Below, piece after piece: positions 1-5,174 of a DNA stretch of 5,392 bases. Position 1 is the stretch's first letter. The number at the start of each line of letters is the position of its first letter. Where the stretch lies: positions 1 through 5,392 of the forward strand of contig JAUWMJ010000253.1 of the NCBI GenBank assembly GCA_030613225.1, in the 5' to 3' direction. The DNA is from Desulfobacterales bacterium (GTDB lineage Bacteria > Desulfobacterota > Desulfobacteria > Desulfobacterales > JAUWMJ01). The position numbers and the translations under genes are program-made. A model generated the notes under the pieces. It saw only the letters and a list, made by a program, of their open reading frames with translations. It was not told the origin of the DNA and did no database searches.

Positions 1-215
1 AAGCAGATATCATTGTACTCGACACTAAAAAACCTCATCTGACCCCGATGTATAATCCAACCTCCCACCTGGTTTATAGTGCAAGGGGAAGTGATGTAAA
101 GACAACCATAATCAACGGTGAAGTCGTCATGGAAGACGGAAGACTCCTTTCACTCGATCTTGAAAAAACGATGGATGATGTTAGAAAGATTGCAGAGAGT
201 ATAAGAACCTGCTAA
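1..215 (+). CDS. mtaD: MtaD-like amidohydrolase, second copy, 3' end only
   Basis: This is the last 70 codons and TAA stop of a metal-dependent amidohydrolase; the rest lies beyond the left edge. The reading frame starts at base 3 (Ala-Asp-Ile-Ile-Val-Leu-Asp) and covers the C-terminal composite beta-sandwich part of the family (KADIIVLD, then [36 protein letters not shown]). It is almost identical to the C-terminus of the complete gene at 309-1619 on the other strand. Of nine codons that differ, seven are synonymous and two are conservative (Met for Ile after EVV, Val for Ile after MDD). That pattern points to two maintained protein-coding copies, not a decayed fragment, although the catalytic part of this copy cannot be seen. 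Its presumed reaction is deamination of 5'-methylthioadenosine and/or S-adenosylhomocysteine, by homology to the neighbour. The two genes converge, with 93 bp between their stop codons. Confidence 0.9.
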   Translation, partial: ADIIVLDTKKPHLTPMYNPTSHLVYSARGSDVKTTIINGEVVMEDGRLLSLDLEKTMDDVRKIAESIRTC

Positions 216-216
216 T

Positions 217-299
217 AAAGAACCTTGCTTCGCTAAAGCTACGCAGGGCAAGGAAGGACATGTCCTGCGTAGCCAAAGGCGAAGACGGGTGCCTTTTTT
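217..299 (+). terminator. Possible intrinsic terminator of the truncated plus-strand mtaD copy
   Basis: The hairpin at 228-284 is followed on the plus strand by a six-T run at 294-299. A weak outer stem (AAAG at 217-220 with CTTT at 293-296, ACC at 222-224 with GGT at 288-290) would bring the stem to the T run. Without that outer stem the gap between hairpin and T run is too long for a classic terminator. The minus strand has no comparable T run after the hairpin. Confidence 0.3.
228..284. repeat. Hairpin repeat in the spacer between the two mtaD copies
   Basis: The left arm 228-247 (CTTCGC, a variable AT patch, then GCTACGCAGG with one mismatch) pairs with the right arm 264-284 (CCTGCGTAGCC, then GGCGAAG). 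The short loop region contains the perfect palindrome GGACATGTCC at 256-265. GC-rich CTACGCAGG / CTTCGCC arms like these look like a dispersed intergenic repeat and not gene-specific sequence, but no second copy of this exact element lies in the window. Confidence 0.7.
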
Positions 300-308
300 C
301 AAACGATA

Positions 309-1619
309 TTAGCATGTTCTTATACTCTCTGCAATCTTTCTTATATCATCCATAGTTTTTTCAAGATCGAGTGAAAGGAGTCTTCCGTCTTCAATGACAA
401 CTTCACCGTTGATTATGGTTGTCTTTACATCACTTCCCCTTGCACTGTAAACCAGGTGGGAGGTTGGATTATACATCGGGGTTAGATGCGGTTTTTTTGT
501 GTCGAGTACAATGATATCTGCTTTCTTACCGATTTCAAGGGAGCCTGTGGTTTCTCCCAGACCGAGTGCACGTGCCGCCTCGATGGTACACATTCTCAGT
601 GCCGTTGTGGAGTCTATGACTGTCGGATCAAACGTATTTACTTTGTGAAGCTTGGCGGCAGTATCCATTTCCTGGAAAAGGTCAAGATTATTATTGCTTG
701 CACACCCATCGGTTCCCAGGCCAACACAGATTCCTTCTTCTAACAGCCTTGGTATTGGCGAAATGCCGGATGCAAGCTTCATATTACTTTCAGGGTTATG
801 TGCGACTTTAACATCATGGTGATGTAAAAGAGAGATATCTTCATCCGTCAGCAAGGCGCAATGGCATGCAAGAAGATTCGGCGCAAGAACGCCCAGATCA
901 GCAAGGTGCCCTATCGGTGTCAGGCCGTATTTATCTTTAATATTGTTTACTTCGCTTTCGGTTTCAGAAACATGAATTACAAGCAAAATATTATTAGCCT
1001 GCGTGATGGAAAAAGCTTTTTTAAGCAGGTCAGGTGAGCAAAGGTAAGGTGAATGTGGTTCAACAGCAATCTTAATCAGAGGATCATTTTTCCATTTTTC
1101 TATAAGCATTTCGCTGTAAGCAAAACCTTGTTCAATGGGGCCGTAATTGGGGGAAGGAAAATCATACAGCACTTCTCCGACAACGGCTCGCATTCCCGAA
1201 AATTTTGCCCCACGTGCAACAGCATCTTCAAAAAGATACATATCGCAAAAGCATGTAGTGCCTGACATAATCATTTCAGCGCAGGCAAGAAGCGTTGCGC
1301 GATAGACTTTCTCCTCATCTAATTTTGCTTCAGCCGGGAAAATAAAATCATTAAGCCATGTCATCAGGGGGAGATCGTCTGCAAGTCCCCTGAAACAAAT
1401 CATTGCTGCATGGGTGTGAGCATTCACAAGGCCCGGCATTATTATGCACCCGTGGGCATTTATGATCCGGGATACTTCCCATCCTGAAAATTCGTCGGCG
1501 TTCCCCACGGCAACGATTTTATCTTTTTTAATGGCAACACTGCCGTTTTTGATTTGTGAGTTTTCATTGTCTAAAGTCAGTACAATTCCATTTGAAACAA
1601 GTATGTCAGCTGAATTCAT
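309..1619 (-). CDS. mtaD: 5'-methylthioadenosine/S-adenosylhomocysteine deaminase family amidohydrolase
   Basis: A 436-residue cytoplasmic metal-dependent hydrolase, full length for the family, expected to deaminate 5'-methylthioadenosine to methylthioinosine and/or S-adenosylhomocysteine to S-inosylhomocysteine. The small beta-sandwich domain (residues 1-60 and about 365-436) flanks a TIM-barrel with the expected ligands: H68 and H70 (NAHTHAAM), H189 in EPHSPY, H216 and E219 in IHVSETESE, H253 in ACHCALL, and D304 in GLGTDG. The substrate-loop motifs RGLADDLPLMTWL (78-90) and AHNPESNMKLASG (273-285) are typical of MtaD. Related chlorohydrolases and guanine deaminases share the fold, so exact substrate is inferred. 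The ATG is preceded by AAGG 9 nt upstream. I found no convincing promoter directly upstream, only a short CGACA-TT-TGTCG palindrome at 1637-1648, so transcription may come from the phosphorylase promoter upstream. A near-identical second copy converges on it from the left. Confidence 0.92.
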   Translation of the reverse strand: MNSADILVSNGIVLTLDNENSQIKNGSVAIKKDKIVAVGNADEFSGWEVSRIINAHGCIIMPGLVNAHTHAAMICFRGLADDLPLMTWLNDFIFPAEAKLDEEKVYRATLLACAEMIMSGTTCFCDMYLFEDAVARGAKFSGMRAVVGEVLYDFPSPNYGPIEQGFAYSEMLIEKWKNDPLIKIAVEPHSPYLCSPDLLKKAFSITQANNILLVIHVSETESEVNNIKDKYGLTPIGHLADLGVLAPNLLACHCALLTDEDISLLHHHDVKVAHNPESNMKLASGISPIPRLLEEGICVGLGTDGCASNNNLDLFQEMDTAAKLHKVNTFDPTVIDSTTALRMCTIEAARALGLGETTGSLEIGKKADIIVLDTKKPHLTPMYNPTSHLVYSARGSDVKTTIINGEVVIEDGRLLSLDLEKTMDDIRKIAESIRTC

Positions 1620-1733
1620 AGTTATTAACCTTACAACGACATTTGTCGCTACTCATAATACGTTTTTTAAACTTAATTAAGTCGTAAAAGGTATCACCGT
1701 TGGAGCCCGCAGGAAATGCCCTTGGGGTCCTAA

Positions 1734-1842
1734 GTAGAAAGTTCCATATACAAGGCACAGTGGTTTTTCAGAGACGCGGCAATACATGTAGTATGCCGAG
1801 TTTCTGAAAAACCGCTGTAACGCAGTAGATGGGACTTTCTAC
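1734..1842. repeat. Long imperfect hairpin repeat between mtaD and the phosphorylase gene
   Basis: Arms of about 50 nt start with GTAGAAAGT and end with CTTTCTAC, and meet at the palindrome TACATGTA (1783-1790). The inner stem includes GGTTTTTCAGA on the left and TCTGAAAAACC on the right. The right end lies 8 bp after the phosphorylase stop codon, so on the minus strand it follows that gene, but no T run follows it. A smaller stem lies just to the left (GGAGCCC at 1702-1708 with GGGGTCC at 1724-1730, one mismatch). The outer arm resembles that of the element at 5044-5174. No ORF is inside, so it behaves like a small non-autonomous or REP/MITE-like repeat. Confidence 0.8.
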
Positions 1843-1849
1843 GACGCCA

Positions 1850-2671
1850 TCAAACATTCTCCACAACTTTACTTATTATTTTATCAAGATCGGGAACAGC
1901 TTTTCGAGCAACCTCAATGATTTCCTCAACTGTTGCCGGAACGGGGCTGTCCGGATCGTTAATATTGGTTATCGTTGACAGGCCGAGTACTTTCATCTTT
2001 GCCTGCACTGCAGCGATTACTTCCTGAACAGTTGAAAACCCGACAGCATCTGTTCCTATGGTTTTAAGAAAACGGACTTCGGCAGGAGTCTCAAGGGACG
2101 GTCCCTTAAGTCCTGTATAAACGCCTTTTTGCAAATTTATGTCTGCATCTGATCCGGCTTTTTCAGCGAGCGCCGCCAGGCTTTTATCGTAAGCTTCAGA
2201 CATGTCGGGGAATCGAATACCCCAGCTTTCTTCATTCCGGCCGATAAGCGGATTGGAACCTGTAAAATTGATATGATCTTTTATAATCATTATATCTCCA
2301 GGTTTAAATTCAGGGTTAAGACCGCCCGCTGCATTTGAAAGGATTAGTATTTTAACGCCGAGCCGTTGCATAACCCTTATGGGGAAAGTCACTTCAAGGG
2401 GCGAATATCCTTCATAGAGGTGAAAACGACCCTGCATGGCGATAATCCGTTTGCCGTGCATGTCACCGACAAGTAGTTTTCCGAGGTGACTTTCAACCGT
2501 TGAAACAGGAAAATGCGGAATTTCCTTATATTCAAAAGATGCAACTGTTGCCAGTGACTGTGCAGTTTCACCAAGGCCTGTACCTGTTAGCAGCCCTATT
2601 TCAGGGTCTTTTTCAGTTCGGGTTTTTATAAACCCTGCCGCCTCATTTACCTGGGTTATATTATTATTCAT
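1850..2671 (-). CDS. punA: Class I purine nucleoside phosphorylase, possibly methylthioinosine phosphorylase
   Basis: A 273-residue cytoplasmic phosphorylase of the trimeric PNP/MTAP family, normal length. It uses phosphate to split a purine nucleoside into free base and ribose-1-phosphate. Visible motifs in order: phosphate loop LLTGTGLGE (27-35), GRFHLYEG with H84 (81-88), SNAAGG (112-117), GPSLETPAE with base-binding E194, VGFSTVQEV (210-218), and ITN with N236. N236 matches the Asn that favours 6-oxopurines (hypoxanthine, guanine) over adenine. V248 aligns by eye with the His that contacts the ribose 5'-OH in PNP and with the Val of MTA phosphorylase, so a 5'-methylthio substrate fits better. 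With mtaD next door, methylthioinosine is the likely substrate, but ordinary inosine/guanosine activity cannot be excluded. The ATG has a strong AGGAG 7 nt upstream and a good promoter. mtaD follows on the same strand after 230 bp. Confidence 0.92.
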   Translation of the reverse strand: MNNNITQVNEAAGFIKTRTEKDPEIGLLTGTGLGETAQSLATVASFEYKEIPHFPVSTVESHLGKLLVGDMHGKRIIAMQGRFHLYEGYSPLEVTFPIRVMQRLGVKILILSNAAGGLNPEFKPGDIMIIKDHINFTGSNPLIGRNEESWGIRFPDMSEAYDKSLAALAEKAGSDADINLQKGVYTGLKGPSLETPAEVRFLKTIGTDAVGFSTVQEVIAAVQAKMKVLGLSTITNINDPDSPVPATVEEIIEVARKAVPDLDKIISKVVENV

Positions 2672-2698
2672 TATAAGACTCCTGCAAGATTCAGGTAG

Positions 2699-2727
2699 TA
2701 TATAGTCTGCTTATTGAATTCAGTCAA
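2699..2727 (-). promoter_or_regulatory. Sigma70-type promoter of the phosphorylase gene
   Basis: On the minus strand TTGACT (2727-2722, 5 of 6 to consensus) is separated by 17 bp from TATATA (2704-2699). Transcription would start about 20 bp before the AGGAG ribosome binding site at 2679-2683. Position, spacing and strand all suit the phosphorylase gene, perhaps with read-through into mtaD. Confidence 0.6.
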
Positions 2728-2754
2728 CCGTTCCTCTTATTTATGGTAGCAGCA

Positions 2755-2785
2755 TTGACATTTTATTATTATTATGGCACATAAA
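2755..2785 (+). promoter_or_regulatory. Weak promoter candidate facing the DRTGG gene
   Basis: A perfect TTGACA at 2755-2760 is followed 19 bp later by CATAAA (2780-2785, 4 of 6). Spacing is long and the -10 is poor. It is the best plus-strand candidate before the gene at 3075, and would give a leader of almost 300 nt containing both heptamer arrays. Between 2762 and 2836 the sequence is very AT-rich, with ATT triplets and TTAAA repeats. Confidence 0.25.
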
Positions 2786-2836
2786 TAAACAAACTTCAGT
2801 ATTTAAATTAAATTAAATTATTTGAGAAAACCTTAA

Positions 2837-3034
2837 TTAGCTGATAGCTGAAATTAGCTGATAGCTGAAATTAGCTGATAGCTGATAGCTGACAGCTGAC
2901 AGCTGACAGCTATCAGCTGATAGTTAAAGGACTTAAATCATTTTTGCTATCAGCTATGAGCTATGAGCTATCAGCTATGAGCTATCAGCTATGAGCTATG
3001 AGCTATCCGCTAATTTCAGCTATGAGCTTACAGC
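2837..3034. repeat. Two opposed arrays of the heptamer TAGCTGA
   Basis: The left array (2837-2923) is built from TAGCTGA units and begins with two direct copies of a 17-nt unit (2837-2853, 2854-2870) made of two heptamers plus AAATT-type filler, then TAGCTGA and CAGCTGA units. After 22 bp (2924-2945) the right array (2946-3034) runs in the opposite sense with TCAGCTA and TGAGCTA units. Its outer end (GCTAATTTCAGCTAT) is the reverse complement of the left unit, so the whole can fold as one long hairpin. Each AGCT core is itself palindromic. This occupies most of the 403-bp gap 2672-3074. The repeats are too short and closely packed, with no spacers, for a CRISPR array. Confidence 0.9.
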
Positions 3035-3074
3035 GTTTTTGATTTTGGCTTGCCCAGGTTAGGAAAATTTTTAT

Positions 3075-3428
3075 ATGAAATTATCAGAAATTAAAGATGT
3101 ATTAAAGGCGGAAGTTCTTGCAGGAGATGATCAACTCGACAAAACCATAGTAGGCGCGGGTGGTGCTGATTTGATGGATGATGTTCTGGCTGCAGTTACT
3201 GAAGACGCTGTCCTCCTGACAGGGTTGATGTCCGATGATGTTGTCAGGACAGCCAAAATTGCGGGCGTGGGCGCAGTTGTCTTTGTGCGGGGGAAAAGGC
3301 CAGATGAACATATAATCAAGCTTGCAAAGTCCCACAACCTTCCTGTTTTACTTACCCGCTATTCACTTTTTATAGCTTCAGGGCGGCTTTATATGAACGG
3401 GTTAAGGGGGCTTGACGGATCCTGGTGA
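3075..3428 (+). CDS. Small stand-alone DRTGG-domain protein
   Basis: A 117-residue soluble protein consisting of a single DRTGG-type domain. Recognisable family features are the N-terminal MKLSEIKDVL helix, a VGAGGADLMDDVLA segment (26-39), LLTGLMSDDVVRTA (47-60), GVGAVVFVRGKRPDE (64-78) and the closing PVLLTRYSLFIASGRLY (90-106). DRTGG domains occur inside CBS-domain pyrophosphatases and BioD-like proteins, and also as short separate proteins near signalling and hydrogenase genes in anaerobes. Their function is uncertain and none is claimed here. The family usually ends near GLRG, as this one does, so it is not truncated. ATG at 3075 is preceded by AGGAA with a 9-nt spacer. It stands alone between repeat elements and converges on the YihY gene; no partner gene is in view. 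Confidence 0.82.
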   Translation: MKLSEIKDVLKAEVLAGDDQLDKTIVGAGGADLMDDVLAAVTEDAVLLTGLMSDDVVRTAKIAGVGAVVFVRGKRPDEHIIKLAKSHNLPVLLTRYSLFIASGRLYMNGLRGLDGSW

Positions 3429-3458
3429 AGTTGAATTTATTCAAAAAGGTACCTTCAC
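3425..3458 (+). repeat. Small nested hairpin across the DRTGG stop codon
   Basis: GTGAAG (3425-3430, containing the TGA stop) pairs with CTTCAC (3453-3458). Inside it, TTGAAT (3431-3436) pairs perfectly with ATTCAA (3439-3444) around a 2-nt loop, followed by the palindrome GGTACC (3449-3454) overlapping the outer arm. No T run follows, so it is not a standard terminator. It may stabilise the 3' end or be chance. Confidence 0.3.
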
Positions 3459-3498
3459 GCCCATTCGGAACAAAAAAGTCGCATAATCTCCGTTCTGT

Positions 3499-3601
3499 AA
3501 GCGTTCACAGGTGCTGCAGATGTGTGTGATCAGGGCTATCAGCTATGGTCTACTATGCTGATTGCCCTGATCACGCGCAGGTGCGGTGCCTGTGAACGCT
3601 T
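3499..3601. repeat. 103-bp hairpin between convergent DRTGG and YihY genes
   Basis: The arms begin AAGCGTTCACAGG and close with CCTGTGAACGCTT. The main stem is 38 positions long, ending at GTGATCAGGGC / GCCCTGATCAC, with only two true mismatches and five positions that form G-U pairs in the plus-strand RNA. The apical region carries GCTATCAGCTATG (3535-3547), identical to a segment of the heptamer array at 2946-2958. The right end overlaps the YihY stop codon (complement of 3600-3602). It is well placed to stop or insulate transcription from both sides, though no T run adjoins it; a CAAAAAAG run at 3471-3478 lies 20 bp outside. Confidence 0.85.
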
Positions 3602-4919
3602 ATATATCTTTAAGCAGTCTGTTTGCAGAAGAATGCTCAATTGCATCTCCGAGTTCTTTTAAAGTTCCAGACAGCGCTTCCAGTTCTTCAGTATGAGCAA
3701 CAGGTATGTGGCTTACTCCCTTTTTATCCAGAGCATTGATTATATATTGTATTGTCAAAATGTTAATATCAATGGCGGGCTGATATGTGAATTCTGTATA
3801 TTCATCTGTTTTCATATCGGAAATTATTTTACATTCTACAAGTTCATCAAGTATCCGGTGTACCATACGAATAGGAATTTCCAGGGTATGTGATATTTGG
3901 GCGGCGGTTAAAGGTTTATCTCCTTTAGAAAAGTTGCTTATTAACAGGTGTGCAATCTGAAGGGAAAGCAGTTTCTTAAAATGAGGGCTTATTTTAAGAT
4001 AATCGGGTTCAAATTCATACATATCGACATTCTGATGTGCAAAAGAAATTTCAGCACCAATAAGAACGATCGCCCAACTCAATTGCAGCCAGATTAAAAG
4101 CAACGGCAGAGCAACAAGGCTGGCGTAAATCGGATTATGTTGGGCAATTGATACTTGAAAGCTTATATATCCTAACTGGGTAAGCTGGTAAATAGTACCT
4201 GCAACCACACCGGCCAATAATCCGGACTTAAAATTTACTTTTGTGTTCGGCATTAAAATATAAATAAAAGTAAAAAGCGCCCAGAGCAGGAAATAGGGCA
4301 GTAGTTTCAGAATAGAAAAAATAAGAGGGCTGAATATTTTTACCAGTGTGACTTTTGCGGTTATAAGTGTAATCTGGGTTGTAATGACAACAGGAATACT
4401 GCTTGACATAAGTACAAGAATCGGAGTGATGAGCAGGAAAGAAAGATAATTGCTGATTTTTCTTTTAAAGGCGCGAGGCTTTCTTATTCCCCAGACATCA
4501 TTAAATGAATTTTCAATATGGCTCAGCACTTTAATTACAGACCAGAATAAAACTACTACGCCAAAGCCTGCGATCATACTCCCTTTTGTGTTTTCAAGAA
4601 GTTTTCCCGCGTAATTGATAATCTGGATTAATATTTCTTCCTGCCCCGGAAATTTTGTGAAAAGTTGTTTTTCCAGAAGTTCATCGAGCCCGAAGCCTTT
4701 GGCAATTCCAAGACCCAAAGCTGCAACAGGACCTATGGAAAGAAGTGAGTAAAAGGTCAATGCGGAAGCTCTTAGCAGGCATTTATCTTCATGGAATTTG
4801 CGTATAGCCAGCAGGACAATCCGAAGCTGCCTGATAAAAACTGATTTTAAAAAAGGAAGGCCTTTCAGCCGAATCCTCCAGATGTCTATCTTGATAAAAC
4901 TGATAATTTTTAAGAGCAT
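3600..4919 (-). CDS. yihY: YihY/BrkB family inner-membrane protein with C-terminal winged-helix domain
   Basis: A 439-residue integral membrane protein of the YihY/BrkB (formerly 'RNase BN') family. The cytoplasmic N-terminus is basic. About six membrane segments follow, near 50-73, 113-133, 157-181, 199-222, 232-254 and 264-292. Family signatures are RASALTFYSLLSIGP (50-64), NDVWGIRKPR (140-149), PNTKVNFKSG (224-233) and the last helix with LSWAIVLIGAEISFA (280-294). E. coli YihY is about 290 residues; the extra 140 here include a probable winged helix-turn-helix (about 317-372: LTAAQISHTLEIP then MVHRILDELVECKIIS). The family's function is not settled and the RNase BN name is historical error; transport or membrane-linked regulation is possible. 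The ATG at 4919 is fixed by an in-frame TAA two codons upstream. There is no clear Shine-Dalgarno, but a good promoter lies about 40 bp upstream. The stop codon sits in the arm of the 3499-3601 hairpin. Confidence 0.88.
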   Translation of the reverse strand: MLLKIISFIKIDIWRIRLKGLPFLKSVFIRQLRIVLLAIRKFHEDKCLLRASALTFYSLLSIGPVAALGLGIAKGFGLDELLEKQLFTKFPGQEEILIQIINYAGKLLENTKGSMIAGFGVVVLFWSVIKVLSHIENSFNDVWGIRKPRAFKRKISNYLSFLLITPILVLMSSSIPVVITTQITLITAKVTLVKIFSPLIFSILKLLPYFLLWALFTFIYILMPNTKVNFKSGLLAGVVAGTIYQLTQLGYISFQVSIAQHNPIYASLVALPLLLIWLQLSWAIVLIGAEISFAHQNVDMYEFEPDYLKISPHFKKLLSLQIAHLLISNFSKGDKPLTAAQISHTLEIPIRMVHRILDELVECKIISDMKTDEYTEFTYQPAIDINILTIQYIINALDKKGVSHIPVAHTEELEALSGTLKELGDAIEHSSANRLLKDI

Positions 4920-4960
4920 GATTTAATGTGCTAAAATATTAAGGATTTAATTATGTACAG

Positions 4961-4989
4961 ATGCTATTGCGGCGAAAGTAATATGTCAA
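4961..4989 (-). promoter_or_regulatory. Sigma70-type promoter of the YihY gene
   Basis: On the minus strand a perfect TTGACA (4989-4984) is followed after 17 bp by TAGCAT (4966-4961, 4 of 6). The start site would fall near 4954, giving a leader of roughly 35 nt before the ATG at 4919. Confidence 0.55.
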
Positions 4990-4999
4990 GCGGATTATA

Positions 5000-5027
5000 T
5001 TGATTGCAGCAATTCTGATTATATAGT
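5000..5027 (+). promoter_or_regulatory. Promoter candidate for the UTP-glucose-1-phosphate uridylyltransferase gene
   Basis: TTGATT (5000-5005) is followed after 16 bp by TATAGT (5022-5027, 5 of 6). A short palindrome ATTGC-A-GCAAT (5003-5013) overlaps it and could be an operator. If used, the leader would be about 190 nt and would contain the whole palindromic repeat at 5044-5174. It lies back to back with the YihY promoter. Confidence 0.35.
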
Positions 5028-5043
5028 ATATGATTTTGACAGT

Positions 5044-5174
5044 TTCGTAAAAAAGTCAAAAAAACACTTTTTACCAAACGTTTTAAGTTTTAGGATTTAT
5101 GGTTTAAGTATCTGATAAGACAGATACATTATTAACCTAACACTTAAAACCTGATGAATTCGACTTTTTACGAA
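5044..5174. repeat. Nested palindromic repeat upstream of the uridylyltransferase gene
   Basis: Three concentric inverted repeats share one axis: outer TTCGTAAAAAAGTC (5044-5057) with GACTTTTTACGAA (5162-5174); middle GTTTTAAGTTTTAGG (5080-5094) with the imperfect partner at 5134-5150; central perfect GTATCTG (5108-5114) with CAGATAC (5121-5127) around a 6-nt loop. The right outer arm also forms its own perfect hairpin, ATGAATTCG (5154-5162) with CGAATTCAT (5171-5179). The CGTAAAAAGTC arm resembles intergenic repeats known from Desulfobacterota. It fills most of the 302-bp gap 4920-5221; the rest holds the two promoter candidates. No small ORF with a good start is seen in the gap. Confidence 0.8.

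Larger units (their letters stand above)
1..523. repeat. Large inverted repeat formed by two convergent mtaD 3' ends
   Basis: Bases 1-215 and the reverse complement of 309-523 match at 205 of 215 positions without gaps. The left arm runs off the window, so the true repeat is probably longer and may span whole genes. Identity stops within a few bases of the stop codons. The axis is near base 262, inside the spacer hairpin at 228-284. The structure could form a cruciform and could undergo gene conversion or inversion. Confidence 0.93.

Noticed and set aside
1..523. Inverted duplication as an assembly artefact
   Set aside because: Ten differences concentrated at third codon positions show two diverged real copies; a chimeric join of one locus would be near 100% identical. 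Long reads would still be useful.
486..1680. Open frames on the plus strand opposite mtaD (about 486-743, 1053-1265, 1444-1680)
   Set aside because: They lie antisense to a well-conserved gene, have no recognisable domains and no ribosome binding sites, and have odd cysteine- and phenylalanine-rich composition.
1655..1683. Separate promoter for mtaD using TATTAT at 1660-1655 (minus strand)
   Set aside because: There is a fair -10 but no -35-like hexamer at 16-19 bp spacing.
1620..1849. SAM or SAH riboswitch upstream of mtaD
   Set aside because: The pathway makes it tempting, but the hairpin shows none of the conserved cores I would recognise, and its long simple arms look like a dispersed repeat.
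2389..2574. A 61-codon minus-strand frame within the phosphorylase gene
   Set aside because: It is a shifted frame of the same strand inside a conserved enzyme and resembles no known protein.
2837..3034. Heptamer arrays considered as a CRISPR
   Set aside because: Units are 7 bp with no unique spacers, and the two halves are in opposite orientation.
3102..3337. Two minus-strand open frames opposite the DRTGG gene
   Set aside because: Antisense to a protein with clear family similarity; no domain content and no start signals.
3693..3893. A 66-codon plus-strand frame opposite the YihY C-terminus
   Set aside because: Antisense shadow with no domain or ribosome binding site.
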